Positions 53,627-62,379 are shown, numbered from the stretch's first letter. The stretch is DNA of 64,000 nt from Pseudomonas putida (GCF_001636055.1 NZ_CP011789.1:3162001-3226000), one strand, 5' to 3'. Numbers and translations are program-made. The notes: a model not told the origin generated them from the letters alone.

Positions 53627-54034
53627 ATGACTGAAGAAGACTTGCTCGGCCAGCCGGCCGAGGCCTACATGAACGAACCCCAGCGCCAGTACTTTCGTAA
53701 CCTGTTGCTGGGGCAGCGGGTGGAGTTGCAGGAGCGTATAGAGCAGGATTTCCAGGCGCTGCGCGAGCAGGAAGTGCACAGCGATCCGGCCGACCTGGGC
53801 AGTGCCGAGGAGGAGCGGCATTGGCAGTTGCGCACCCTTGAGCGGGAAAAGCGCCTGCTGGACAAGATCGACCAGGCGCTCGAGCGCCTGGCCAAGGGGG
53901 ATTATGGCTGGTGCGAAGAGACCGGCGAGCCGATCGGTCTGCGCCGGCTGCTGCTGCGTCCGACCGCGACCCTGTGCATCGAGGCCAAGGAGCGGCAGGA
54001 ACTCAGAGAGCGGCATTTGCGCGACGATGCTTAA
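53627..54034 (+). CDS. dksA2: Cysteine-poor DksA paralogue (DksA2)
   Basis: 135 residues. Coiled-coil domain with the DPAD tip motif (Asp53, Asp56) that enters the RNA polymerase channel. In the zinc-finger position only Cys96 and Cys117 remain; the second and fourth ligands are Thr99 and Ala120. This C-T-C-A pattern defines DksA2, which works with ppGpp without zinc. Lies 24 bases after the dihydroorotase gene; the stop overlaps the convergent mgtC by 4 bases. Confidence 0.93.
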   Translation: MTEEDLLGQPAEAYMNEPQRQYFRNLLLGQRVELQERIEQDFQALREQEVHSDPADLGSAEEERHWQLRTLEREKRLLDKIDQALERLAKGDYGWCEETGEPIGLRRLLLRPTATLCIEAKERQELRERHLRDDA

Positions 54035-54744
54035 TCGACTTCTACCGCTTGGGCATGGAGTTGCCAGCGCACCGAGCTGACGCCTTTCTCCAGGCTCACT
54101 CGGCTGACCAGACGCTCGAGTTGTGCGGGCGCCTGTGGGGTACCCAGCAGTTCGGCGCGTACTTCCAGGCGCAGCGGGTCGTGGAGGTCTTCGCTGTGCA
54201 GCGACTGCAGGCGCAGGCCTGGGTCACTGAGGCTGTGCAGCATCAGGCTGCGTACCTGGATCTCGTCTTCGGCCCGGCAGACGATGCGCACCTCGAAGCG
54301 TTGCTCGACTTCACTGGCGGGCACCACGTCCTGACGGTCCAGGCGCTGGGCGATGTCGCGCAACAGGATGTTGGCACACAGCACCACCAGGCTGCCCAGA
54401 GTGGCCTCCAGCAACAGCCCCAGGCTGCACAGCACACCAATGGCCGCGGTGCACCAGAGCGTGGCGGCCGTGTTCAGGCCGCGCACGTTGAAACCATCAC
54501 GCATGATCACGCCACCACCGAGAAAGCCGATCCCGGACACGACATACGCGGCGATGCGCGAGGCGTCGCTGGGTTCCATGCCGGGTACCGCCTGGGTCAT
54601 CAGTACGAACAGGCAGGCACCGGTGCTGACCAGCGCATTGGTGCGAAGGCCGGTCAGGCGCTGGCGCAGTTGACGTTCGGCGCCGATCAGGGCGCCGAGT
54701 ACGAGGGCCACGCTGACGCGCAGCAGAAATACTTTCCAATCCAT
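54031..54744 (-). CDS. MgtC/SapB-family membrane protein
   Basis: 237 residues. Four to five membrane helices in the first ~125 residues with the MgtC signatures GALIGAERQLRQRLTGLRTNALVS and GIGFLGGGVIMRDGFNVRGLNTAAT split by helices, followed by a ~90-residue ACT-like cytoplasmic domain. MgtC supports growth in low magnesium or in macrophages and inhibits F1Fo ATP synthase in Salmonella. Start at ATG 54744 with AGAGG. A long leader region precedes it. Confidence 0.9.
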   Translation of the reverse strand: MDWKVFLLRVSVALVLGALIGAERQLRQRLTGLRTNALVSTGACLFVLMTQAVPGMEPSDASRIAAYVVSGIGFLGGGVIMRDGFNVRGLNTAATLWCTAAIGVLCSLGLLLEATLGSLVVLCANILLRDIAQRLDRQDVVPASEVEQRFEVRIVCRAEDEIQVRSLMLHSLSDPGLRLQSLHSEDLHDPLRLEVRAELLGTPQAPAQLERLVSRVSLEKGVSSVRWQLHAQAVEVD

Positions 54745-55169
54745 AGCAAACCTCTTTCCACGGGCAATGGCCCGCGCATGCGCCACTGGCAAGCGTGACG
54801 CCGATGAAATGAATGAGCGCGCAGGACCACGACACTCGCCGGCATGAGCTGGCTGAGCGGGAAAGAAGAGGGGAGATCTGCCTTTGCAGGCGAGATGGAC
54901 CGCCGTCTACCGTATTCGGCAAGACAGCGGCAGGAATGCTGCCGGACTAGCTTGCCGTGTGGACCTGTCGCAATCGACTGGGGCTACTGTCCAATGCAGG
55001 ACTCCTGTAGGGGATGCATAAGTGCGACGCGGACCTTACGCCTGCAGTTGCGCAGAATCAAGGCCGAATTCATGACAATTGCTTCATTGCCGAAACCTCC
55101 TACCGTTTCCGATGCGTTCGTCAGCGGTGGTAACCTTGGCGCCTTTCACCATCCACGCCGGACTGTCCC
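54745..55169. other. Divergent region between mgtC and crtZ
   Basis: 425 bases without a supportable protein gene. On the minus strand there is a five-codon frame with a strong AGGAGG (ATG near 55089) whose stop overlaps the ATG of a 29-codon frame; both are upstream of mgtC and could be leader peptides, but this is weak. No M-box pattern recognised. Confidence 0.45.
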
Positions 55170-55634
55170 ATGCTGTTCAACATCGCCGTGCTGCTCGCCA
55201 CGTTGGTGGCCATGGAGGGTGTCGGTACGCTGGCCCACAAGTACGTCATGCACGGCTGGGGCTGGTGGCTGCATCGCTCGCACCATGAGCCGCACCTGGG
55301 TGTACTCGAGACCAATGACCTCTACCTGGTGGCGCTGGCCCTTATCGCTGCTGGTCTGATGGCGCTGGGCAAGGCCGGCTACGCGCCCCTGCAGTGGGTC
55401 GGCGCAGGTGTAGCGGGCTATGGTGTGCTGTACGTGCTGGCCCACGACGGTTTCTTCCATCGGCATTGGCCGCGTAAACCCAAACCCATGCAGCGCTACC
55501 TCAAACGCCTGTACCGGGCGCACCGGCTTCATCACGCGGTCAAAGGGCGCGAAGGTAGCGTGTCCTTTGGCTTTTTCTACGCGCCTCCGCTGCGCGAGCT
55601 CAAGCGCCAGTTGCGCGCGCGGCGAGGTGATTGA
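55170..55634 (+). CDS. crtZ: CrtZ-type beta-carotene hydroxylase / fatty-acid hydroxylase superfamily
   Basis: 154 residues with about three membrane helices. The di-iron histidine motifs of CrtZ are present: HKYVMHGWGWWLHRSHHEPH (residues ~23-42), then FFHRHWP and YRAHRLHHAV. CrtZ adds 3-hydroxyl groups to beta-ionone rings. No crtE, crtB, crtI or crtY gene is in the window, so the substrate is open. The ATG at 55170 has only a weak ribosome-binding site. Confidence 0.85.
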   Translation: MLFNIAVLLATLVAMEGVGTLAHKYVMHGWGWWLHRSHHEPHLGVLETNDLYLVALALIAAGLMALGKAGYAPLQWVGAGVAGYGVLYVLAHDGFFHRHWPRKPKPMQRYLKRLYRAHRLHHAVKGREGSVSFGFFYAPPLRELKRQLRARRGD

Positions 55635-55646
55635 GTCGCGCAGGAT

Positions 55647-56546
55647 TCAATTCGCGGTTTCCTGCGCGGCAATGGCTTCTTTGTGTCCCCGACTCACCCA
55701 CCAGCCAAAGGCGGCGGCCGTGAAGAACATGATCAGGCTGTAGATCGCTGCCGGCACGGCCATGGTGGCGTTGTTCAGCAGGCTGGGGCTCAGCGCCAGC
55801 GCGATGGCCAAGGTGCCATTGTGAATGCCGATCTCCATGCCGATGGCAATTGCCTGGCGTTTCGGGATGCGCAACAGGCGCGGCACCCAATACCCCAACC
55901 CCAGGCTGATCACGTTGAACAGCAGCGCGGCGACCCCCACCACCGGCGCGTACTCCACCACCGTCTGCCAGTCCTTGGCCAGTGCCAGGACGATGGTGAA
56001 GGCCAGGAACAACGCCGCTACCAGCTTCATCGGCTTCTCCATCCGCGCGGCAAAGCTCGGTGCGTAGCGGCGGATCAGCATGCCCAGGCCCACAGGCAGC
56101 AAGACGATGGCGAAGACCTGCATGACCTTGGCGAATTGCAGCGGGATGGCCTGGTCCGACTCCATGAAGTAGATCAGCGACAGGTTGACCAGCAGTGGCA
56201 TGGTGAGGATGGCGATCAGCGAGTTGACCGCCGTCAGCGTGATGTTCAGTGCCACGTCGCCATGTGCCAGGTGGCTGAACAGGTTCGCGGTAGTCCCGCC
56301 CGGCGATGCGGCCAGGAGCATCAGGCCCACTGCCAGCGCGGCCTCCAGGCCAAACCCGTTGGCGATCAGGAAGCAGATGAACGGCAGCAACAGGATCTGA
56401 CAGGCCAGGCCGACCAGTACGGGCTTGGGATACTTCACCACTCGGGCGAAGTCGGCGAGGGTCAGCGACAACCCCAGGCCCAGCATGATGATGCCCAGGG
56501 CGATGGGCAGGAAGGCAGTCAGCAAAGGGGAGGCGGTCATCGGCAT
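55647..56546 (-). CDS. BASS-family (bile acid:sodium symporter-like) transporter
   Basis: 299 residues with nine to ten membrane helices. Conserved stretches are LMLLAASPGGTTANLFSHLAHGDVALNITLTAVNS (in residues ~88-125) and GMEIGIHNGTLAIALALS. A sodium-coupled carrier for organic anions; pyruvate, pantothenate and keto-acid transporters belong here. The start may be 56546 or the ATG at 56540. Convergent with crtZ. Confidence 0.87.
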   Translation of the reverse strand: MPMTASPLLTAFLPIALGIIMLGLGLSLTLADFARVVKYPKPVLVGLACQILLLPFICFLIANGFGLEAALAVGLMLLAASPGGTTANLFSHLAHGDVALNITLTAVNSLIAILTMPLLVNLSLIYFMESDQAIPLQFAKVMQVFAIVLLPVGLGMLIRRYAPSFAARMEKPMKLVAALFLAFTIVLALAKDWQTVVEYAPVVGVAALLFNVISLGLGYWVPRLLRIPKRQAIAIGMEIGIHNGTLAIALALSPSLLNNATMAVPAAIYSLIMFFTAAAFGWWVSRGHKEAIAAQETAN

Positions 56547-56725
56547 GCTCGTGGGCGAGGGATTCCGGAGAGTGTAGGCAGGCTCCATCGATCAGCTAAT
56601 CGCAAAGTGCCAGCCTTTAGTAACTGATTATTTCCGGATGAGCCGCACCTCGCCGCGACCTGACGCGTTGCGATGGGCTGCCGAGCACAGTAGGATTCGC
56701 GCTTTTGCCGAAGGATTAGCTCGTC

Positions 56726-57604
56726 ATGTCGTTCCAGCAAGGTCTGCTCGCCACTCCGGTGCCGGCCCACGCCCGTCACCTGTTCTTTGCCCTGCATACG
56801 GGGGAGGCGCTGCCTGCCGTTCTGGATGCCTTGTTGCAGCAAGTCGACGGCCACAGCCTGATCCTGGCCGTCGGCGCGCCGCTGGCCAAGGCACTGGGGC
56901 GCGATGTCCCAGGCTTGCGCAGTTTCCCGCAGCTGGACGCGGCGGTCGAAAACCCGGCCACCCAGCATGCACTGTGGCTCTGGTTGCGTGATGACGCGCG
57001 TGGTGATCTGTTCCTGCGTGCCCAAGCCCTGGAGCAGGCCCTGGCGCCGGCTTTCACATTGGTCGACAGTGTCGATGGTTTTCTGCACCACGGCGGACAC
57101 GACCTGACCGGCTATGAAGACGGCACCGAAAACCCGCGGGACAACGATGCTGTCGACGCAGCCATCGTGGCGGGCGAGCAAGCGGGCCTGGCAGGTTCCA
57201 GTTTCGCTGCGTTCCAGCTGTGGAAACACGACCTCAACTATTTCAAGTCGCTGCCTCAGCCAGAGCAGGACGACATCATTGGCCGTCGCCTGAGCGACAA
57301 CGAGGAACTGGAAGACGCGCCGGAGTCGGCCCACGTCAAGCGTACCGCGCAGGAAAGCTATGACCCCGCGGCCTTCATGGTGCGCCGTTCGGTGGCCTGG
57401 GCCGACAACCGTGGCGCAGGGCTGGCTTTCGTTGCTCTGGGCCGTTCGTTCGATGCCTTCGAAATCCAGCTGCGGCGCATGAGTGGCCTGGAAGATGGCG
57501 TGGTCGATGCCTTGTACCGCTTCAGCCGACCACTGACCGGCGGCTACTACTGGTGCCCGCCAATGGGGGCTGAAGGCCTGGACCTGCGCCTGTTGCTCGG
57601 TTAA
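56726..57604 (+). CDS. DyP-type heme peroxidase
   Basis: 292 residues. Catalytic Asp132 lies in the GYEDGTENP motif and the proximal heme ligand is His203 in ESAHVKRT; a distal Arg follows in FMVRRSVAW. The bacterial B-type size and lack of a signal peptide suggest a cytoplasmic or encapsulated enzyme. No encapsulin gene is adjacent. It oxidises dyes, Mn or lignin-like phenolics in other pseudomonads. Confidence 0.92.
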   Translation: MSFQQGLLATPVPAHARHLFFALHTGEALPAVLDALLQQVDGHSLILAVGAPLAKALGRDVPGLRSFPQLDAAVENPATQHALWLWLRDDARGDLFLRAQALEQALAPAFTLVDSVDGFLHHGGHDLTGYEDGTENPRDNDAVDAAIVAGEQAGLAGSSFAAFQLWKHDLNYFKSLPQPEQDDIIGRRLSDNEELEDAPESAHVKRTAQESYDPAAFMVRRSVAWADNRGAGLAFVALGRSFDAFEIQLRRMSGLEDGVVDALYRFSRPLTGGYYWCPPMGAEGLDLRLLLG

Positions 57605-57686
57605 ATATCCCGATACAGAATCGCTGCGCATCGCGGGGTAGAGCGACTAGCCTTGAAGGTTTCCCCTGTAACCGGGAGCCTCCTTC

Positions 57687-58595
57687 ATGTACGCACGTCG
57701 CGATGTCCTGCGCGCCAGCGCCGCGCTTGGCGCGCTGGCCCTGAGCCCTTGGCTGCGCGCCGAGTCCGCCAGCGGCCTGCTGACCCGCAAGATCCCCTCC
57801 ACCGGGGAGGCCTTGCCGGTCATCGGTGCCGGCACTTCCGGCAGTTTCGAGGTCCAGGCCGGCTCTGCCCAGTACCAACAGCTCAAGGCTGTGCTCGAGG
57901 CGTTCTTCAAAGGCGGCGGCAAGGTCATCGACACCTCGCCCAACTACGGCGGTGCCGACGCCATTCTCGGTCAGTTGCTGGAGGAGGGCGGCTGGCACCG
58001 TCAGTGCTTCATCGCCACCAAGATCGCCGCCGACAGCCGCGACGCCGCCGAACGGCAATGGGCGCAAAGCCTGTCCAGCCTGCGCACCGACAAGGTCGAC
58101 TTGCTGCAGATCCACAACCTGCGCGACTGGCAGACTCAGCTCCCCTATGCCCGGGAGTTGAAGCAGCAAGGCAAGACGCGCTATGTGGGCATCACTCACT
58201 ATCTCAACAGCGGCCAGGATGAGGTGGCGCGCATCGTGCGCAACGAGCCGCTGGATTTCATCCAGATCAACTACTCGGTGAACGCCCCGGATGCCGCGCG
58301 CGAGCTGCTGCCGCTGTGCCAGGACAAAGGCGTCGCGGTGCTGGTCAACCGTGCTTTCGACGATGGCCGGCTGTTCGCCCGGGTCAAAGGTCAGGCATTG
58401 CCGGGGTGGGCGGCCGAGGCGGGCATCGGCAGCTGGGCGCAGATGTTCCTGAAGTTCGCCATCAGTCATCCGGCGGTGACCACGGTAATTCCTGCGACCG
58501 GCCGACCGGACCGTCAGCTTGACCAGCTCAAGGCGGGCAGCGGGCCGCTGCTGAGCGAAGCCCAGCGCCAGGCGCTGATCAAGCAATTTGCCTGA
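57687..58595 (+). CDS. Aldo/keto reductase with Tat-type signal sequence
   Basis: 302 residues. The N-terminus MYARRDVLRASAALGALALSPWLRAE has a twin-arginine and hydrophobic stretch, suggesting export of the folded enzyme. The AKR domain follows, with Asp and Tyr in VIDTSPNYGG, Lys in FIATKIAAD and His in LLQIHNLRDW. A periplasmic AKR is unusual because NADPH is cytoplasmic. The next gene starts four bases later. Confidence 0.82.
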   Translation: MYARRDVLRASAALGALALSPWLRAESASGLLTRKIPSTGEALPVIGAGTSGSFEVQAGSAQYQQLKAVLEAFFKGGGKVIDTSPNYGGADAILGQLLEEGGWHRQCFIATKIAADSRDAAERQWAQSLSSLRTDKVDLLQIHNLRDWQTQLPYARELKQQGKTRYVGITHYLNSGQDEVARIVRNEPLDFIQINYSVNAPDAARELLPLCQDKGVAVLVNRAFDDGRLFARVKGQALPGWAAEAGIGSWAQMFLKFAISHPAVTTVIPATGRPDRQLDQLKAGSGPLLSEAQRQALIKQFA

Positions 58596-58599
58596 CGCC

Positions 58600-59877
58600 A
58601 TGAACGGCTGGCGGCGGCGCCTGGACCAGAGCCTCAACATCCAACCCGGCGAAGGCCCGGCGGTGGTTGCAGGTCTTGCGCTGTTCTACCTGCTGTTCAC
58701 CGGTTATTTCATGCTGCGCCCGGTCCGTGAAACCATGGGCGTGGCCGGTGGGGTGGACAATCTGCAATGGCTGTTCACCGGTACCTTCATTGCCACCCTG
58801 GCCTGCCTGCCGCTATTCGGATGGCTTGCATCACGGGTGAAGAGGCGACGCATCCTGCCGTGGACCTACGCCTTCTTCGCCAGCAACCTGCTGTTGTTTG
58901 CTGTGCTCTTTGCCCGCGACCCGGACGACCTCTGGAATGCGCGGGCTTTTTATATCTGGCTGTCGGTTTTCAACCTGCTGGCCATCTCCCTGGCCTGGAG
59001 CGTACTGGCAGACCTGTTTTCCAGCGAGCAGGGCAAGCGCCTGTTCGGCCTGCTCGCGGCGGGTGCAAGCTTTGGCGGCCTGAGCGGGCCGATTCTTGGC
59101 ACTCTGCTGGTTTCTCCCCTCGGGCATGCGGGTTTATTGGTGCTGGCGGGCGTCTGCCTGCTTGGCAGCATAGGCGCTGCGCTGTACCTGCAACACTGGC
59201 GTGAGCTGAATCCGCTGCCGACCAGCACCGCGCATCCGGCCTCGCGGCCGCTGGGCGGCAATCCGTTTTCCGGCGCCACCGCCGTGCTGCGGTCGCGCTA
59301 CCTGTTGGGTATCGCGTTGTTCGTCGTACTGCTGGCCAGCGTCAGCACGTTCCTGTATTTCGAGCAGGCCCGTATCGTCAGCGAGACGTTCAGCGACCGG
59401 ACACGTCAGACACAGGTCTTCGGCCTGATCGATACGGTCGTGCAAACCCTGGCGATACTCACCCAGGTCTTTCTCACCGGACGCCTGGCCCGGCGCCTGG
59501 GTGTCGGCGTGCTACTGGTCGGCGTGCCCCTGGTGATGGCGGTCGGTTTCGTCTGGCTGGCGCTGGCGCCGGTATTTGCAGTGTTCGTCTTCGTGATGGT
59601 CATGCGTCGTGCTGGCGAGTACGCCCTGGTTCGCCCGGGGCGGGAGATGCTCTTTACCGTGTTGCCCGCCGAAGAGAAATACAAAGCCAAGAACTTCATC
59701 GACACCGTGGTCTACCGGGGTGGCGATGCCTTGAGCGGTTGGGTCAAGCGTGGCCTGGACCTGCTGGGCGAGCATCCGCAGTTGGCGATGTCGATTGGCG
59801 CCATCCTCGCGCTCGGTTGGGGGGGTACCGGCGCCTGGTTGGGCCGTCGCCAGCGTCGCCTCGAGAATGCTCCGTAG
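58600..59877 (+). CDS. Membrane transporter of the MFS / ATP-ADP translocase-like superfamily
   Basis: 425 residues with about 12 membrane helices. The N-terminus has a soluble lead and the pattern LFYLLFTGYFMLRPVRETMGVAGG, and later EKYKAKNFIDTVVYRGGDALSGWV, both typical of NTT-like MFS proteins of proteobacteria. The substrate is unknown. Five bases after the Tat AKR gene, so likely cotranscribed. Confidence 0.8.
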   Translation: MNGWRRRLDQSLNIQPGEGPAVVAGLALFYLLFTGYFMLRPVRETMGVAGGVDNLQWLFTGTFIATLACLPLFGWLASRVKRRRILPWTYAFFASNLLLFAVLFARDPDDLWNARAFYIWLSVFNLLAISLAWSVLADLFSSEQGKRLFGLLAAGASFGGLSGPILGTLLVSPLGHAGLLVLAGVCLLGSIGAALYLQHWRELNPLPTSTAHPASRPLGGNPFSGATAVLRSRYLLGIALFVVLLASVSTFLYFEQARIVSETFSDRTRQTQVFGLIDTVVQTLAILTQVFLTGRLARRLGVGVLLVGVPLVMAVGFVWLALAPVFAVFVFVMVMRRAGEYALVRPGREMLFTVLPAEEKYKAKNFIDTVVYRGGDALSGWVKRGLDLLGEHPQLAMSIGAILALGWGGTGAWLGRRQRRLENAP

Positions 59878-59914
59878 CGCAATGCACCTCGCGCCAAATA
59901 CACCGCCATGCACC

Positions 59915-59985
59915 TTTAGCGCCGCCGGTCTGGCGGCTCGGTAATAAACCGAATCCCCTGTTGCCGCTGAGCTCCGAACTTATGT
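59915..59985 (+). promoter_or_regulatory. Promoter elements shared with the first KGG gene (copy 2)
   Basis: The 16-mer TTTAGCGCCGCCGGTC (59915-59930) and GCTCCGAACTTATGT (59971-59985) match those at 8066 and 8122 in both sequence and distance to the start codon. GAACTT is a good ECF-sigma -35 hexamer. Common control of the two KGG genes is inferred. Confidence 0.5.
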
Positions 59986-60032
59986 ACGGCAAACGCCCGT
60001 GCATATCCCACAGCCACAAGAGGTGCAAGACC

Positions 60033-60197
60033 ATGGCCAATAACCAGAACAAGACTGGCAGTCAGGGTGGTAGCAAAAATCCTGGCAACTTCGCCAACGA
60101 CCGGGAAAAAGCGTCTGAAGCCGGTCGCAAAGGTGGCCAGCAGTCCGGTGGCAACAAGCAGAGCGACGACATGGGCCGCAAGGGCGGTCGCTCGTAA
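60033..60197 (+). CDS. KGG-repeat general stress protein (second copy)
   Basis: 54 residues. Hydrophilic, with NFANDREKASEAGRKGG (residues ~19-35) and a terminal DMGRKGGRS. It is a shorter paralogue of the protein at 8186. Preceded by AAGAGGTG at ~60019. Followed by two hairpins before the convergent rlhA gene. Confidence 0.85.
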   Translation: MANNQNKTGSQGGSKNPGNFANDREKASEAGRKGGQQSGGNKQSDDMGRKGGRS

Positions 60198-60207
60198 GCG
60201 ATGCTGC

Positions 60208-60233
60208 GCGGTGCCGGGGCAGCTCGGCACCGC
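60208..60233 (+). terminator. Hairpin downstream of the second KGG gene
   Basis: GCGGTGCC (60208-60215) pairs with GGCACCGC (60226-60233) ten bases after the stop codon. There is no U-tract, so termination is only likely. Confidence 0.45.
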
Positions 60234-60313
60234 AACAGTGCAGTAGGGTAAGGCACGAATTTCGGGTTTCTACCCGTAGTCATCTTCCGCATCAATTCGC
60301 GCTCGAGCGCCGC

Positions 60314-60336
60314 AGGCAGGCAATCCTTGCCTGCCT
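60314..60336. terminator. Perfect 10-bp hairpin upstream of the rlhA stop
   Basis: AGGCAGGCAA (60314-60323) pairs with TTGCCTGCCT (60327-60336) around a three-base loop. It lies between convergent genes and could end either transcript. Confidence 0.5.
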
Positions 60337-60378
60337 CGATACTTCACCGGGAGCCGGGGGCAGCGGTCGTGCTAGGCC

Positions 60379-62379
60379 TCAGTGCGGCGCGCGCACGATG
60401 GTCTTGAGCAGGTCTTCCGGGCTGATGTGCCCAACCACCTGGCCCACCGCACTGCCGGGGGAGGGCAGGTCGATGATGTGGCCTTTCATTCGACCGACCA
60501 CGTGCATTTCGCACGGCTTGCAGTCGAACTTCAGGGTCAGCACTTCGTCGCCATGAATCAGCTGCATTGGCGCGACCTTGGTTCGTACACCGGTAACGCC
60601 CTTGGCCTGCTTGGGGCACAGGTTGAACGAGAAGCGCAGGCAGTGCTTGGTGATCATCACCGGCACGTCGCCGTGTTCCTCATGGGCCTCGAACGCAGCA
60701 TCGATCAGCTTCACCCCATGGCGATGATAGAAATCACGGGCTTTCTGGTTGTAGACGTTGGCCAGGAACGACAGGTGCGCCTCGGGATAGACCGGTGGCG
60801 GACTGGTCTCGGCCTTGCGGCTGCCGCGAGGATGCGCCTTGACCCGCGCCTCGGTGAGCGCCTCGATAGCCTCGCGGCGCAGGGCCTTGAGCTGCGAGTT
60901 GGGAATGAAATACGCCTGCGGGGCATCGAGCTCAATGGCCTCGGCGTGGTACTGGGTGGTACCCAGTTGGCCCAGCAGGTCGTGCAACTGATCCAGCGCC
61001 TGCTGTGGCTTGTTGGCCGCACCGAACGGGCCGTCCAGGGCAACCTGCGCGGTGATGCCTTCCTCGCTGGTGACGCTCAGCGCCAGGCGTTGCTCGGTCA
61101 GCACGGCCTGCCACTGAACCGCGACGCGACGCTCGGAGGAGGTGCGTTGCAGCGCCTGCTGCCAGTTATGGTCGAGGTTGCGCGACAGGGGATGGTTCGG
61201 TCGCAGTTTGTGCAAGCCTTCGGGCATCTCGTTGGGCTCGACGCGATAACGGTAGCGTGTCTGGCCGTCTTCCTCGAACTCGCCACGCGGCTCGGCGATG
61301 TTGGCCCGGAAGCCCACCACTTCGCGCTTGACCAACACGTTCAAACCGTCGCCGTTGGTCAGCGGCACCTCGGTCACCACCATCAGGTCACGCTTGCCGA
61401 CCTTTTCCACCACACCTACCGGCAAACCAGTGAAGGTGGGCGAATCGAAGGCACCGATGTCGATCTTGCGGTCGCTGACGAAGTAGTCGGTGCTGCCGCG
61501 GTGGAAGGTCTTGTCTGGATCGGGTACGAAGAAGTGCTGGGTACGACCGCTCGACGCGCGGGCCAGGTCCGGGCGATCTTCGAGAATCGCATCCAGCTCC
61601 TTGCGGTAGTGGGCGGTAATGTTCTTCACATAACCCATGTCCTTGTAGCGCCCTTCGATCTTGAACGAGCGCACGCCGGCGTCGACCAGGTCACGCAGGT
61701 TGGCGGTCTGGTTGTTGTCCTTCATCGACAGCAGGTGCTTTTCGAAAGCGACCACCCGGCCCTGGTCGTCCTTGAGGGTGTAGGGCAGGCGACAGGCCTG
61801 TGAGCAATCGCCGCGGTTGGCGCTGCGGCCGGTCTGGGCGTGGGAGATGTTGCATTGGCCGGAGAAGGCCACGCACAACGCGCCGTGGATGAAGAACTCG
61901 ATGGCAGCATCGGTCTCGGCGGCGATGGCGCGGATCTGCTGCAGGTTCAGTTCACGCGCCAGCACCAGCTGGGAGAATCCGGCCTGGTCGAGAAACCGGG
62001 CCCGCTCGAGCGTACGGATGTCGGTCTGAGTGCTGGCATGCAGCTCGATTGGCGGGATGTCCAGCTCCATCACCCCCAGGTCCTGGACGATCAATGCATC
62101 GACACCGGCGTCGTACAGCTGGTGGATCAGCTTGCGTGCAGGCTCCAGCTCGTTGTCATGGAGAATGGTATTGATCGTGGTGAAGACCCGCGCGTGATAG
62201 CGCCGGGCGAACTCCACCAACTCGGCGATATCGCCGACCTCGTTGCACGCGTTGTGCCGCGCGCCGAAGCTTGGGCCGCCGATGTAGATGGCGTCGGCGC
62301 CATGCAGGATGGCCTCGCGGGCGATGGCCACATCGCGGGCAGGGCTGAGCAGTTCCAGGTGATTCTTTGGAAGGGACAT
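60379..62379 (-). CDS. rlhA: U32-family peptidase-like 23S rRNA C2501 hydroxylase
   Basis: 666 residues, the length of E. coli YdcP/RlhA (653). It shares with it the N-terminal ELLSPARDVAIAREAILHGADAIYIGG, the cysteine-rich U32 core SGQCNISHAQTGRSANRGDC followed by SQACRLPYTLKDDQGRVV, and a C-terminal KHCLRFSFNLCPKQAKG domain with further cysteines (FDCKPCEMH). RlhA makes 5-hydroxycytidine at position 2501 of 23S rRNA. The ATG at 62379 gives the family N-terminus. Confidence 0.92.
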   Translation of the reverse strand: MSLPKNHLELLSPARDVAIAREAILHGADAIYIGGPSFGARHNACNEVGDIAELVEFARRYHARVFTTINTILHDNELEPARKLIHQLYDAGVDALIVQDLGVMELDIPPIELHASTQTDIRTLERARFLDQAGFSQLVLARELNLQQIRAIAAETDAAIEFFIHGALCVAFSGQCNISHAQTGRSANRGDCSQACRLPYTLKDDQGRVVAFEKHLLSMKDNNQTANLRDLVDAGVRSFKIEGRYKDMGYVKNITAHYRKELDAILEDRPDLARASSGRTQHFFVPDPDKTFHRGSTDYFVSDRKIDIGAFDSPTFTGLPVGVVEKVGKRDLMVVTEVPLTNGDGLNVLVKREVVGFRANIAEPRGEFEEDGQTRYRYRVEPNEMPEGLHKLRPNHPLSRNLDHNWQQALQRTSSERRVAVQWQAVLTEQRLALSVTSEEGITAQVALDGPFGAANKPQQALDQLHDLLGQLGTTQYHAEAIELDAPQAYFIPNSQLKALRREAIEALTEARVKAHPRGSRKAETSPPPVYPEAHLSFLANVYNQKARDFYHRHGVKLIDAAFEAHEEHGDVPVMITKHCLRFSFNLCPKQAKGVTGVRTKVAPMQLIHGDEVLTLKFDCKPCEMHVVGRMKGHIIDLPSPGSAVGQVVGHISPEDLLKTIVRAPH

